Notes: generated from the sequence alone by a model not told the origin. Shown: positions 1 through 12,310, numbered from the stretch's first letter. The stretch: DNA of 64,000 nucleotides from Cryptomeria japonica (GCF_030272615.1 NC_081406.1:267643692-267707691); one strand, 5' to 3'. Numbers and translations are program-made.

Positions 1-263
1 AGTCAATTAGAGTATCAGATAGATAGATTGGGCCTAGAAAATAGATCTTTCGATTCAAGGTCTCAGTTGTGACCCATTCTACTAGGCCTCTGTGCCGGTA
101 TGTTATAACCTGATTGTTACTGGTTGGATGTAATCAAATTTCATGCAATAAAACTATTTGTTCTATATTGCCTCCATCATATCTGGGTGTTTTTGTTGTG
201 TTTACTATTTTTGACCAGTCCGTATTGATCTCTTTGAGGTCCCTCCTCATCGGTGACTGCTCA
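1..263 (+). mobile_element. 3' part of a Ty3/gypsy LTR (same family as the 41-47 kb element)
   Basis: The first 263 bases match, on the opposite strand, the inner part of the two LTRs of the gypsy element at 41289-47483, including the stretch ending CCTCCTCAT...GACTGC(T)TCA. The LTR ends in CA at 263, and the next base begins copia gag coding sequence, not the TGGTATCAAAGC primer site seen inside the gypsy element. It is therefore the outer end of a 3' LTR or a solo LTR of a plus-strand insertion. Its left part lies outside the window. Inserted near the start of the Copia-I gag. Confidence 0.85.
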
Positions 264-1690
264 TGAAGTTTGATGGAACAAATTACATTGAAAGGAAAGG
301 ATGAAATATCATTTAGAATCTCTACCAACTGGAATATGGGAAATTACCAAGACTAGGTATACAACTCCAACAAATGGTCCATAGACTCTAGATGAGATCA
401 AGGCACATGAGAATAATGCAAAGGTTAGAGTTGCAATTATTAGTTGCTTAAGTGATCTATTATTTTCTAAAGTTATGGGGTTGAAGCTTGCTAAAGAAAT
501 CTAGGAGAGGCTAAGTAGTGTATATGAAGGTGATTTGAAGACAAAGAAAGGCAAGTCTAAAGCACAAATTTTAGAACCCGAGGATGTCTGATGATGAGTA
601 TATTGAAAGCTATCTACACCAAGTAAATGGGATTGTAAGTGCAACAAGGGGCATTGGTGGAAAGTCATAAGAAAGTGAAGTTGTGAGAAAAGTAATGTTA
701 ACACTGCCTAAATGCTACAAACCTAAGAAGTATGCCATTGAACAAAGTCGTGATATGGAGAAATATACTTTGGATCAATTGTATGGATCTCTCTCTACCT
801 TTGAGATTTCTAAGCTAGATGATTTATGAAAGGAGAAGAAAGAAGAAACATTCAAAGCTATTGAGAAGATTGAAGATGAACATGAAGCAAGAAATGACAT
901 GGATGAGATAGAAGAAAACTTTGTGAGAAGATTGAAGAAAGGATCTAGAGAATATAAAACTAAGTTACCCTTCAAATGTTTCAATTGTGGAAGAACTAGT
1001 CTTTTCGATTTTACATGTACTTACAAGGAATATTATGGTACAAGATCTAATGATGGTAATAAGGGAAATGATAGTTACATATGGAAATATAGAAACAAGA
1101 GAATAGATGATTGAGACAAGCCTAAGGAGAGTTTCTAATCAATGGAAACCTACTCATTTGAAGAAGAAGAAGATGATGATAACTCAAATGAAGAATTTTT
1201 TTTTTAGCTATAGAGGAGAATAATAATGAAAGGTCCGAAAAATCCAGAAGATGTGTAGAATAGTGAAAAACTAGTGAGTGTGAAGATTGAATTGCATGGA
1301 AAAGTAGATCCTAAAGCATGGATAATTGACTCCAAGTGTTCAAATCATATGAAAGGTTATAAAAGAAATTTCATTAATATTGAGAAGTATGATCCAGTGG
1401 AGTCCATTTGTGAATTTTGTAGGTGAGGAAGCTACACCTATTTGTGGTAACAATTCTATTTTCATTTATGGTAAGCATAAGATTGGTGATGTTTATTATG
1501 TTAAGGGGTTGAGACATAATATTTTGAGTGTGATTCATATGTGTAGTAAGGGTTATAAGCTCATATTTCATGGGTCCAGATGTGAAATCAGAAACGGAAG
1601 TTTTAGAAGACTAGTTGTAGAAGGTATAAGAACTAATGACAATGTCTACTATGTGAAGGATAACAGTGGAAGCTGTTGTTTGTTGGTATA
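264..1690 (+). pseudogene. gag: Copia-I gag, zinc knuckle and protease (broken)
   Basis: Translation from 264 gives the copia gag start motif KFDGTNY. The UBN2-type gag core follows (YEGDLKTKKGKSKAQIL, then YIESYLHQVNGI and VMLTLPKCYKP). About 970-1020 encodes a CCHC zinc knuckle in which the spacing fits but the histidine is leucine (CFNCGRTSLFDFTC). About 1317-1370 is the protease, with the catalytic motif as DSK instead of DSG. Several in-frame stops interrupt gag (for example before TLDEIK, ERLSS and ESEVV) and the frame changes after the protease. The role in an intact element would be particle assembly and RNA packaging. The identification is firm; the gene is dead. Confidence 0.85.
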
Positions 1691-2786
1691 GAGCAGTGAA
1701 TGTTGGTTATGACAAAAAAGGATAGGACATTTCAACGTTGACAAAATGGTGAAAATAAGTTCTACTCATATTGTAGACATTTGCCAAATATTATCAAACT
1801 TGTTGATATTGTGAAAGGAATGCCAATTGGGAAAGAAAACAAAGAGGAGATTCAAGAACAATGAATATTCAACTACAAAACCTCTAGAGTTGATTCATAC
1901 AAATCTAGATGCGGACTTGCAAGGAAAAGATGATTGAATGGTGAAAGGTATTTTATGTTTCTTATTGATGAATATTCTATAATGACACAGGTTACTTTAT
2001 TGAAACAAAAATTTGAAGCATTAGAAATTTTTTTAAGTATTCAAGTCTATGGCTGAGAATCAACTAGATGCTAAGATCAAATGTTTAAGGTCTGATAGAG
2101 GAGAAGACTTTACATTGAATGAATTTGATAAATTCTATGAAGAATGTGGTATTAGAAGATATTTTTCTACTTTGAGGACCCCTCAACAAAATGGAGTTGT
2201 TAAAAGAAAAAATAAGACTATTTTTTAAATGGCTAGAACTATGTTGAAGGATGCTAACCAACCTAATGTTTATTGGAAAGAAGCTATGCATACTTATGTT
2301 TACATTATTTACAAGACACAAGTAAGAGTGAATTACGCAAAGAGACCTTATGAACTATGTAATGGAAGACCTCCTACAATCAATTATTTTAGAATATTTG
2401 GAAGCAAGTGCTACATAAGGAGAGATGAAGAATATCTAGGGAAGTTTGATGCAAGATCAGATGAAGGAATATTTTTAGATAATCTATAAGGAGTAAGGCA
2501 TATCAGTGTTACAACAAGAGGCTAGATAAGATTGTAGAAAGTGCAAATGTTAGAAAGAATGAAATCAGACTAAGAGCGTACTTGAATCTGAGACTAAAAT
2601 AGAAGACCCTATTGTTGTAGAAGAGAAGGTTGCTCCAGAAGATAAAGACGAGACAAGTGCAGAAGAAAAAGAACCTAAAAAAAAACCTAAGATGCCAACA
2701 AAATATATGTAGAAGAACCATTCCAAGGAATAAATAATTGGAAACAAGAATAAAGGAGTTCAGACAAGAAGAAGACTTGTAGAAAC
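1691..2786 (+). pseudogene. Copia-I integrase (broken)
   Basis: Integrase is read in pieces. The remains of the zinc-binding GAG-pre-integrase region come first (RIGHFNVDKM and CQLGKKTKRRF). A core fragment follows with KCLRSDRGEDF and then TPQQNGVVKRKNKT. The last catalytic glutamate of the D-D-E triad is lysine here (VVKRK where the family has VVERK). The region after 2229 (MARTMLKDANQPNVYWKEA through RIFGSKCYIRR) is open for about 86 codons. The linker that precedes RT reaches 2786, where the LTR-like insertion begins. The core is frame-shifted around 1930-2040. Non-functional. Confidence 0.85.
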
Positions 2787-4772
2787 TGTTGTCACAAAAG
2801 TTTACACCCTTGGTGATCAAACTTGATCACCGACCTTGTGAAACATGGAAACAACCTCCCAAGTGTGGGACTTGCAGAAGTGAGGTTGAGTCTTCGGAGA
2901 AGGCTGACTTCCTTTCCAATCTGAGTGCAAGTGTTGGACCAACCCAACACAGATAAATCCTATTCTACTGATTTTGGGGAAAAGGGAGAAAGAGGGGATG
3001 CTTGAAAGGGGGGAAATAAGTGTTGCACCTAAAATGAAAGTGATCTTCCTTGCCTGTAGCTGCATGAAACACAAATAAAAGCACCCAAGGTATGCACAAG
3101 ATTCTATTCTCATTAGCTTCCAAAATGCAAAGTGAAGGTTGAAATTTGTAAAATAGCAAGAGGAACTTATTCAATTCACAGATGACATCTACAAGGGATC
3201 AACACACTCACCTATGCTAAGGAAACAAACTAAAATGCATCCAGACAAAAAAGTAAAACATTACACAAGTTGAAAGAAATGAATAAAGGTAAAACAGGTA
3301 AATTCTATTCATGCGAAGGCAAAGAAAATTTTTATAAGTGCAAAGAAACATAAGTTTTCTATAGAAGAAAAGAAAGAAGATCCCTAAACAGGGCTACGAA
3401 ATTGCCTTTAAAATTCAGGAATAACTCAGGTCAAGATGGAGTTAGAAACCCTAACCCTAGCCAGGGTTAGGTTACAAAAATATTAGAGAGGAGGAAGATC
3501 AGATCAAGGATGATCTGATGGTGTACTGAATTCATCTTTGAGAGTGTCCTCTACCTCTGGAAAAGCAAAATATCCTTGCAAGGAAGATATCCTTTGCGAT
3601 TGAATGCACTTTGATAGCGTACAGGGCACAAAATTATTCATATTGCATTGAATGAGCATGGGCAACATCTAGAATCGGCTGCACGAGTCGCCTCTAGAGT
3701 TATGATGGAGTCCTCTGGAAATTGGGATGAAATCAAATTTGATTTGAGGCGCCGACCAAGGAAAAACTCAGATTCGACGATCTGGTCGACAACCACCACG
3801 CGCAGGTATTTAAATTTTCAACGACCCTTGAAAATTTGAACCTCAGCCCTTTGATCCTCCAGATCGCGCAAATATGGATGCGTGATATCGAGCCATGTAG
3901 CCCCCCATGGGGCTCAATAAATCTTTAAAACATGGCCATTGGATCAAACCATTATGAAGATCTGATGACCACTTATGTTTGACATGGCGCCTTGGGCCCA
4001 CGTGTCCTTTTGTTGTGTGATCGCGAGCAACCCACTTATCATGCAGGATGGTGGGGGTAATAATTGCCCCTTGGATTTGATCACCCCACGTGACCATCTT
4101 TGCGCACTCTTATTTAGCGCGGGATGGCGGGGGCAATCATCCGCCTTTGTATTTTGTTGCCTTGAAACACTCTTCCCTTGACACTTTTCACCTTGCGAGA
4201 TAAAGGGGAACATCACCTGCACCATCTGTTTGTTACCTCGCAAGCATCATTTCTGCCTTGACTTTACCATACAGGATAGTGGGGAAAGCCCTCACATTCT
4301 TTACTTTTCTATCCCACACCCGTCTTTCTTTGTCGTTCCTTTTGGTGCGGGATTGCAGGGGGAGGAAACTCCTCACTGAATGTGTTACCTCACAAGCTTC
4401 ATTTTTGTTAACTTATGCCCATGCGGGGGAAGAAAGGAACTGACTTCCTTGCCTTCCTCGCCATCCTGCATGGGCAAAACTTGTTGTACAAAACTTGTGC
4501 AGCCAAAACCTTAGCCTACCGCAACCGAATAACATGTAGTGTCTAACACAAGATGGAAAATAACACAATGTGATATTCACACGAGATGTTGGTGTATCTG
4601 TAAGGCACATGTCAATGACCTTTATGTTATTGATGCATCACATAACCTTTGTGTTATGCATTTTCTAAAAAATAAAGTAGCTAACTCTACTGAGTATGAT
4701 AACATGACGTGTTAGTCATATTGAATTCTTGGATCTGATATCTTGGTAAGGTTGGCACAAAAATTGCCAACA
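2787..4772. mobile_element. Solo-LTR-like insertion inside Copia-I
   Basis: The insert starts TGTTG and ends CAACA, the terminal inverted repeat expected of an LTR. It has no coding region and interrupts the copia reading frame between integrase and RT. Flanks are GAAAC (2782-2786) and TAAAC (4773-4777), a 5-bp TSD with one mismatch. Removing the insert plus one TSD copy puts the flanking copia frames back in register, which supports these boundaries. Near each end lies a short palindrome: GGTGATCAA-AC-TTGATCACC at 2812-2831, and GTTGGCA...TGCCAAC at 4751-4771. At 1986 bp it would be a long LTR. The TGTTGGC start on the minus strand hints at minus orientation, but the strand is not settled. 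No second LTR or internal domain was seen. Confidence 0.65.
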
Positions 4773-6337
4773 TAAACCAATGAACAAGAAAACTATTGTT
4801 TCTTATCTCAAGTGGAGCCAAAGACATATGCAGATGCAAGAAAATATGAAAGTTAGATAAAGGTAATGAAAGAGGAGCTAAATCAAATAAAGAAAAATTA
4901 GGCTTGGGAATATGTACCTAGACTGGTGGATAAGGATGTGATAGGAACCAAGTGGTTGGTCGAGAACAAGCTAAATGAAGATAAAAAAGTCACCAAGACC
5001 AAGGCAATATTATTGTGTAAGGGTTATTCACAAGTTGAAGGTATAGACTTTCAGGAGACATTTTCTTTGGTAGCAAGATTGGAGGATATAAGGATTTTTC
5101 TTGCATTTTTTACATATAATAACTTTAAGGTATATTAGATGGATGTCAAATCAACATTCTCGAATGGAGAACTTGAAGACGAAGTATACATTGAACAATC
5201 AAATGGGTTCAATCTATCAAATGGTCCAGATATGATTAGCATACTCAAGAAGGCACTTTGTGGACTCAAGCAAGCTCCTAGAGCTTGGTATGTAAGGTAG
5301 GATAAGTATTTGTTGTAGAAAAATTTCAGATTGGTACTACAGAAAGAAATATTTATTTAAAGGTTAAAGGTGATAAATTGTTTATTGTTGTTGTATATGT
5401 TGATGATATCATATTTGGAGGAGATGATGTATGTAGGAAGTTTGTAGAAGAAATGCAGGAGTTTGAGATGTCTATGATAGGTGAGCTGCCATTTTTTCTT
5501 GGTCTTCAAGTTACACAATCAGAAGAAGGCACATTCATTTCTCACACCAAGTATATTAAGGAGATGTTGAAGAAGTTTGGGATGGGGAATTCTAAACTAG
5601 TTACAACCCCTATGGCTACTGGTTGTAAGTTAAGCAAGGATGATGGATCTGTCGATGTTGATCATAAACAATATAGATCTATGACTGGAGGATTGTTGTA
5701 TTTGACTGCTTCAAGATTGGATATTATGTGGGTTGATTGTTTGGTTGCCAGATATCAAGCTAATCCTAAGAAATCTTACGATCAAGTAGCAAAAAGAATA
5801 TTTAGATATTTGAAAGGGACTTTAGATTATGGTTTATGGTATAAGAAGGGTGATGATTTCATTTTGAGAGAATATATAGATGTTGATTGCTAGATGTGCC
5901 GATCAGAAGAGAAGTACAAGTGGTGGTGCATTTTTATTGGGAAACAGATTGGTCTCTTAGTTGAGTAAGAAGCAAGATTCAATGTTATTATCTATTGCAG
6001 AAGTAGAATACATTGCACCAATATCTTTTTGTACGCAGGTCATGTGGATGAAGCAAACTCTTCGAGATATCAAGGTGAAGTATGATGAGACAATTACTAT
6101 TACATGTGTGGTAATACAAGTGCAATTAACATTTCAAATAATCCGGTGATGCATTCAAGGACTAAACACATTTCAATCCGGTATCATTTATTAAGAGAAA
6201 AAATTGCAAAGGAAGCTAGATTGGAGTATGTACCTACTAAAGAACAAGTTGTATATATCTTTACCAAAACTTCGGTGAAGGAGACTTTTGAGTATCTCCA
6301 ACAAAAGTTAGGGGTTATTGCCCCTCCTTCAAACTAG
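4773..6337 (+). pseudogene. Copia-I reverse transcriptase and RNase H (broken)
   Basis: The RT begins about 4800 (EPKTYADARKYES). It continues with GTKWLVENKLNEDKKV, CKGYSQVEGIDFQETFS and, after a stop, motif A as MDVKSTFSNGELEDEVYIEQ. The longest open piece, 5378-5893, starts FIVVVYVDDIIFGG, so the YVDD active site is intact. It runs through the RT thumb (YRSMTGGLLYLTASRLDIMW). RNase H follows in pieces: LSKKQDSMLLSIAEVEYIA, then NTSAINISNNPVMHSRTKHI from 6104. The polyprotein ends GVIAPPSN with TAG at 6335-6337. There are about three frameshifts and several stops. The C-terminus matches that of Copia-II. Confidence 0.88.
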
Positions 6338-6658
6338 ATGCATTTCAGTGGTGCATTCACCTAGGGGAAGATTTAAAGTTCATCTTTTGTCTTCTAGATT
6401 GATGTGGTTGCTTCTCTCAAGGGGAGCAGTGTAGTGTGTAAGATTTCAAGAAAGTGGTTGTAGATGGAGTGTTGTAGTGATCAGAGTTGTTCCCATAAGA
6501 GGGAAATAGATTCAAGTTTAGTAAAGTAGTCATTGTTTTTTGTAGTGTGCCCTTTGTCCTTGATGTCAAAAGAGAAGAGAGATACAAAGAGATACTATTG
6601 GGGAGAGAGATAGAAAGTGTTGTTTGTTATTGGTGGTACAAGTTTTGTTATCAATGAA

Positions 6659-6669
6659 AAAGGGGGAGA
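6659..6669 (+). promoter_or_regulatory. Copia-I polypurine tract
   Basis: AAAGGGGGAGA lies directly upstream of the 3' LTR start TGTTAGAAAC. It is the plus-strand DNA primer site used in reverse transcription. Confidence 0.85.
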
Positions 6670-6670
6670 A

Positions 6671-8271
6671 TGTTAGAAACTTTAGCTATGTTGTATTGCC
6701 ATTGATGTCAACCTATCTGGTGTTATCATTGATGTCACTATGTGTTGTAAAAGGTCCATAAGTGAGTGTTTTAATGTTTTTATGTGGTCTAGTGGTGATG
6801 TTGAGTGTGCATGATGTGTTTCCAAAAGAATGGTGTAGTGGAAGTTTAAATATGCAGGAAATAATATTTATATGCGGGAAAGAGTATTTAATGTCCTAGT
6901 GGAAGAATGTTTTGTATTCCTTTAGTTTGTGAATATTATGGATTGCAGTTCTAGATATAATGTTTATGATCTGTGTATATTGCATTACCTTGTTTTTAGG
7001 TCCTCTATTGCTCACATGGTACCTAGAGTTTGTTGTTTATGATAGTGAGGTTGTTTGTTAGAACTAGTTTGAAGAATTCTTGGTGGTTCTCTAATATGTG
7101 GATTTAAGTGTTGTGGCTTGGAGGACATGTTCATTTGGTTTGTGGAGTGTCCCGATTCAATTTTCTAGTGCTAGTTTGACAGGCAAGTGAATTTATGTTG
7201 TTCCATGTTTAGTGTTGTCAACTGTTTTGGTCTCTGGCTGACTAAGGTGGTATATCTTATTTTGATCATGCTCTTGTGTTCTGGATACACATTGAAGGTT
7301 GAGTTTGGATGTTGATATGGGTCTCACTATGGCATGTGTAGATCCACATTATGTATTTTGCCTTTGAGGATTTTTTTGGGTTGACTGATTAATGTGCTTT
7401 ATTGATTATCTACATGTTTTGTTGTGTTGACCTTGGAGGACGTGTTAGCATGTGCAGTTCGTTGGAACCATTTTAGAAGGATGTGTTGTGAGTGTTTGGG
7501 TCCTCTCTATCTCCTGGAGTGGACCAGATTTTGTGTTATTGGTCCAAGTGGCCTAATTTATGTAATATTGTATATTTTGTCTATAGCCAACCTAGTTGAG
7601 GGTTTCGATGAATAATCTTGTATATTTAGATGTTTGGTTGTATGAGTTATTGTATGGAATTTGTGAGAATTGGTGTGAAGTAGATATGAATGATATGCAA
7701 GAAAATTTGGTGTGAAAAGTCAATTTGTTTAAAGAGCTTTGATGATGATATTTTTAGTGTGACCGAGTATTGAGACAATGATTGATGTCATATGTGTTTA
7801 CTATGATAGGCCAATTTACATAGTTGTTCAAGGAAAATTTCATGATCAAGAGATCTTGTTCATATCAATTCATCTATTCCCTATACCAGCCAAAAATAGT
7901 GTGTTCCTTTTGGTAGCTTGTGCAGTTCTTTATAGCTTGCCCTAAAATAATGAGTCTTATTATTGCAAGTCCTTTGTATCTTTCCCTAAGGTTGTGTGCC
8001 TTAGTCTTACAAGGCTAATCAAGTGTAGTAAACTCCTTGTCCTTGAGTTTAAAACATTGTAATGTTATTCATGTTGTGAGCGTGATTCTCACCATGGTTT
8101 TTCCCTGTTTAGTATTTACCACATAAATTTGGTGTTCATGTTTTTGTTGTGCTTTGTGATTTCATGTTTCATAATTGCATTAATTAGTTAATTGTGGTTT
8201 GAAGATCATAAATATAATATTTTGAGATCTAGACTGATTCACCCCTCCCTCTTAGTCCTAAGGTGTGTTCA
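6671..8271 (+). repeat. Copia-I 3' LTR
   Basis: Starts TGTTAGAAAC just after the polypurine tract and ends ...GTGTGTTCA, giving TG...CA termini and about 1.6 kb. Near 8091-8140 it carries the block CACCATGGTTTTTCCCTG...ACCACATAAATTTGGTG, which also occurs in the other copia LTRs of this window. The pyrimidine-rich end (TTCACCCCTCCCTCTTAG) is typical of copia U5. The 5' LTR is not in the window, so the divergence of the pair cannot be read. Confidence 0.75.
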
Positions 8272-8289
8272 ATAATGCTACACTCGTTA

Positions 8290-8445
8290 GTGTATTAGAG
8301 TTAGGCCATATCCAACACTACTTTGTTTAGAGTATCAAAGTTGGGCCAACTCCAATACCAACTTTTTAGGCTATCAAAGTTGGCCTAGCTCTAATATCAT
8401 CTCAAGTTATTAGAGTTGGATCAACTCTAACATCATCTTTCTATT
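8290..8445. repeat. Short tandem array of palindromic units
   Basis: Four degenerate units of about 36-40 bp follow each other, starting near 8294, 8333, 8372 and 8408. Each has the form TAT(T/C)A(G/A)AGTTGG, a short spacer, then (A/T)ACTC(C/T)AA. Each unit is itself an inverted repeat around its centre. The fourth, TTAGAGTTG-GA-TCAACTCTAA, is nearly perfect. It lies immediately outside the Copia-I LTR. Function unknown. Confidence 0.7.
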
Positions 8446-8487
8446 TCTTCTACATGTGTCATCTTCTAGATATATGGTGATGTTGTT

Positions 8488-8501
8488 TGTGTGTGTGTGT
8501 G
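8488..8501. repeat. (TG)7 microsatellite
   Basis: A short TG run directly after the palindromic array. Nothing else is seen in the adjoining 8446-8900 stretch. Confidence 0.8.
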
Positions 8502-9049
8502 CCATTGTGGTTAACATTGCATTATTTGTACATGTTAGGATGCAACATGGCATGTCAATGCCTTATCTTATTTAGTGTTTTTTTCCTTAAAAAATGGGTT
8601 CACTTGGCTAAAGCCCTAAGAAGTTGGCTTGGGGAGTTACAACTTGAGCATTCTATATGGACCGTTTTTTGGTTTTAATTTATAATAAGCTCCTCAAGAA
8701 AATCCCTCACAAAGGTAGATCATGATTGGTTTAGGTTTGGATTGCACCTTTCCTCTTTGATGTAAATTTATAGTTCTCTTATACTTTTGATTCATGATTT
8801 GCACCATCAAGTTAACTTCTTGTTGCACATCTTGCACATGCTTCTTAAAATACTCTTTGACTAACTTGTATTCTCCCCAAAAAGATCAAGTATACCCACT
8901 ATCCCTCTTGGATTGTCTTTGATAACAACTTGGAAAGGGGAAAAAACTATCAATCACTTGACACTAAAATTGAAAACAAACTCAATATATGCCAAAACTA
9001 AATCTCACTACCTTGAATTCTCATTAACTAGGCTCTAATTTAAATTTCC

Positions 9050-9990
9050 TGAACTTTTGTTCACCACCTCAATTTCCCATTTATTTGTGGGTCTAGTGGG
9101 AAAACCTACATGGTTTCTTATAGTCAAATCTATAATATTCTCAAAAAATGACTAAGGAGCTTTGCATCCTAGCCATTTGTGCTTGTCTTTGGCAACCCGT
9201 ATAAGCACACAATCTCTTTAAATAATAAATCAATAATTGAATATGTGTTGTTAGTTTTCTTGCACATAATAAAGTGGGCCATTTTGTAGAATTAACCCAC
9301 TACCACAAAATAAGAATGGTTATCTCTTTGGATAAAAAGAAGTCCCAAAAACAAATCCCATATATATTTCCACCCATAACCCTTCATGTTATATTATGGG
9401 TTTCTTCAAACTGCTATTTTTCTATTGACCCTCATAAAATTGGTAGAATCTACTGTAAGTGGAAATAATTGTATTGGTATTCTTCCTCAACAAATGTCAA
9501 AAAACTATTCACTTACCAAACTATAAAAATTATCTTTATCAAAGTGACCTCCAATGCATTTTCCTAATCAAATTTTCTCTTCTAAAGCCAATGGGAAAAC
9601 AAGTTGGACTTTCTTAAATAGAAATAAATGAATATTAAATATTCTCTCTAGAAATATACACCTCCCAAATCATTGAAAACCTCAATAACTTGGTTGAAAT
9701 GGGGATCAATGGCATATTAATCATTTATTTTTCCATGCCAAACAACCTTATTGGTCTTTGTGACAAGTAGATGATGTATTCTAGTTAAGGCTTTAACCAC
9801 AACATTCATTTCATTTCATTTCTTATAGGTATAATTATAAATGTAAAAATTTACAAAATTATGATACATTTAGCATGCTATGGAATATTTTAGATTGTAA
9901 TTTATATATTTCAACACTTGATTGCCTATAAACAAGATGAATTACCTATGCAAGAGTTAATGTACTCATTTATTCAATGTTTGGACATTG
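9050..9990 (-). pseudogene. Gypsy integrase remnants
   Basis: Minus-strand blocks include YAIDPHFNQVIE (pre-integrase region). Further down comes SIIDLLFKEIVCLYGLPKTS, which matches the [20 protein letters not shown] block of gypsy integrase. The following SDRD aspartates are not preserved. Only short pieces remain in any one frame. Confidence 0.6.
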
Positions 9991-10359
9991 TAAATATTAG
10001 AAGATTCATACTTTTTCTTGCTCTCATTTAGCTTTAGACTAAAATAAGTAGTTGATTTGTCTTCTTATCTCAACATTCTTCCGCCATTGTTGAAGCATCA
10101 CATTCCATAATAACAAAAAATAAGAATAAAGTGTGTGTGCTCATGTTTAATTTCTACTCACATTATGTTGGGTCAAACTAGCGCACCATTATTTTTAAAC
10201 AACCAACCAAACTTGGGAAAAATGAAATAAACCTCACCTTTTTATTTGAAAGCACTACACTTTTTTTTACAAAATCCCCCTTTTTAATTTTAATTTTTAA
10301 TTTTGAGCATTTTAGTATTTTTAATTTTTCATGTTTTTCTTAATGTAAATCCACGAACA

Positions 10360-11400
10360 CTTTCAATTTGACGTGTTAATGAAGTGTAAATGTAAAGCTA
10401 CTATGTAAAACTCTATGGAAAACTTCTCAAAGTTTAGTAAAGCTCGGATTGAAGCTTCACTCACCTCACTTTTGAGAAGTTTAAAATTTCTTTCAACTAC
10501 CTTAATCCATGAAAAAGACTTCCCTTGTGTGTTTAGTAAAGAGCACATTTACCTCACCAAAATTTCTAATAAATCTCTTGTAGAAGTTCATGAACTCATT
10601 AAAACTCCTCACCTGTCATTCTCTAAAGAACATGGCATTCAAGTATGGATCTAATTTTTTTCTAGTTCCATGCTCACTCTATTTGTTGAAATCATGTTCT
10701 CAAAGAAAACTAACTTATCTATACAAAACTCATTCTTCTCAAGATTTACAAACTATCTTTCCACTCTTAGATATTGTCTTCAAACGTTCTTTAAAATTTC
10801 TCAATAAATTAAAATAACATCAAAATAAATTATATTGAATTTCTCAATGTAAGGCCTACATACCTAATTCATGATTTGCATAAAAGTGACAATTTTTTTA
10901 GACAAATCAAATGCCATTACAAACCATTTGTATAAACCATACTCTATTATGAACCTTGTCTTCTATTCATCACCATCCCAAATATGAATCTAACAGCGAC
11001 CACTCATCAAATTTTCCTTCAAGAATATCATTGCACTAGATAAGAATCTAGTATATCAATAATGAATATTGATATTTCATTATGATCTTTGCAAATTTCC
11101 TTTTTTTTATGTGAGAATAAAGAGTGTGACACACAGGCACATGCTCTCCCTTAATAATCATTGTGCTAACAATTTAAATATTTTCCTGCTCATTTACTCA
11201 TTTTCGTGTGGCACCAACTTCTAAAACACTTGGTAAGGAGGTTTTGATCTTGACACCGAGTCAATATGTTGAGTGATACCTCTATACAAAGATAATCTTA
11301 ATGGTAATTCTATTGGAAGATCTCAAAATATTTCACCAAAAGAAATTGCACTCCTTATAAGGGTTTGTTCTTTTCAACTTCTCGTTTAATTTTTTTTTAA
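10360..11400 (-). pseudogene. Gypsy reverse transcriptase remnants
   Basis: Around 11350-11230 the translation DLPIELPLRLSLYRGITQHI matches the block preceding gypsy RT, with LVPHENE after it. Around 10680-10560 there is QVRSFNEFMNFYKRFIRNFG, the conserved VRSFxGLxxFYRRFIxNFS block. From 10510 FSWIKVVERNFKLLKSEVSE matches the start of the RNase H connection. The catalytic centre (YxDD) could not be found. Reading frame is lost repeatedly. Confidence 0.65.
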
Positions 11401-11785
11401 AACATTTTATAATCCATTGTTACAAGAAACACAATTGATGTTTTTAAACGTCCCTTCTTCCATAACTTCAAAACATGTTTCTTTCCATTATATTATTTCT
11501 AAGTGTTATTTTACCCTTAGTAGATTACCTTACAAGCACATTACTAGGGCCTTCCCAACAACAAATGACATGTATATATTGACATCACATTATTCAACAC
11601 TTTATCTTCCTACGAGCCAATCTTGAAACAACCAAACAAGATTGATCCATCAGTAAATTATGCTCCTTTATTAAGAGGGAAATCTTATATGAATTTGATT
11701 TTGCAATCCATGCTGTAATTTCTGTACCCATTTCTTATACTTAATAGGTTGTTAGTAGAACCTATAATCCCCTTGCATACTACAA

Positions 11786-11856
11786 AGGAATCTATTTATC
11801 TATCAATTACCTGGTATCATAGACTATAAAAGAATCTATCTATCTACCTATCTACT
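11786..11856. repeat. (CTAT)n-like simple repeat
   Basis: Two similar patches, AATCTATTTATCTATC near 11789 and AATCTATCTATCTACC near 11833, form a short degenerate CTAT/CTAC microsatellite. Confidence 0.7.
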
Positions 11857-11949
11857 TTGTCCTCGCACTTGGGAACATCCTTCCTTGATGAATCAATTTC
11901 TGAGTTCTCTTTGTTTCTTGATAGTAGGATCCTTTGTCACATCAAATTC

Positions 11950-12310
11950 TTTCCAATCTTTGCTCAAACTCCTTTTGTTTTGGGCTCTTTTGGGGCTACC
12001 ATTACCCCTTCTGAGTTTTGTGTGCAGTTTAAGAATTTATGGGGCATATTACATATGGAGCATTTCAATGGCCTTTTGTAATCAATATTTGCCCTTTTCC
12101 TCCATCTCTGAAGCCATCCCTACCTTTAGAGTTTGGCTTCACTTCGTGGCTCTTCCCTTCCTCTATGGAAGTATTGTCTCCTTTCTTTCTCAACTTACTG
12201 TTACTTCTATTCACCTGCTCCTCAACTTTCAAATCATACTGGTAGGCTTCATCCACCATATGCAGCTTGTCCTACAGTTGGAAATACAGTCCATTGACAA
12301 TATCTAGTAG
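11950..12310 (-). pseudogene. Gypsy gag remnant with zinc knuckle
   Basis: From about 12259 the minus strand reads MVDEAYQYDLKVEEQVNRS, matching the helical end of Ty3/gypsy gag (the AYQ.AL..EEK block). After a basic, glycine-containing stretch comes KCSICNMPHKFLNC. This is a CX2CX3HX4C knuckle of the form common in chromovirus gag, and all four ligands are present. A stop separates the two parts. The upstream gag is unrecognisable. Assignment rests on motif similarity only. Confidence 0.6.

Larger units (their letters stand above)
264..8271 (+). mobile_element. Copia-I: Ty1/copia retrotransposon, 5' LTR not in window
   Basis: A copia element in the order gag, protease, integrase, RT, RNase H, then polypurine tract and 3' LTR. 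The 5' LTR, primer site and first gag codons are cut off by the gypsy LTR at the window edge. The coding region carries many stops and frameshifts, and it is split by a separate insertion at 2787-4772 between integrase and RT. It belongs to the same lineage as Copia-II: both have a YVDDIIFGG active site, an EFEMSMIGEL block after it, and a polyprotein that ends in GVIAPPS. Not capable of autonomous movement as read. Confidence 0.9.

Noticed and set aside
2811-4772. LTR boundary at TGGTGATCAA (2811)
   Set aside because: No TSD fits; starting at 2787 gives TGTTG...CAACA, a near-perfect TSD and restored register.
11885-12307. Plus-strand hydrophobic open frame of 140 codons
   Set aside because: It is opposite the gypsy gag remnant, which has a recognisable zinc knuckle; hydrophobicity is expected from the antisense of a Lys/Glu-rich protein.
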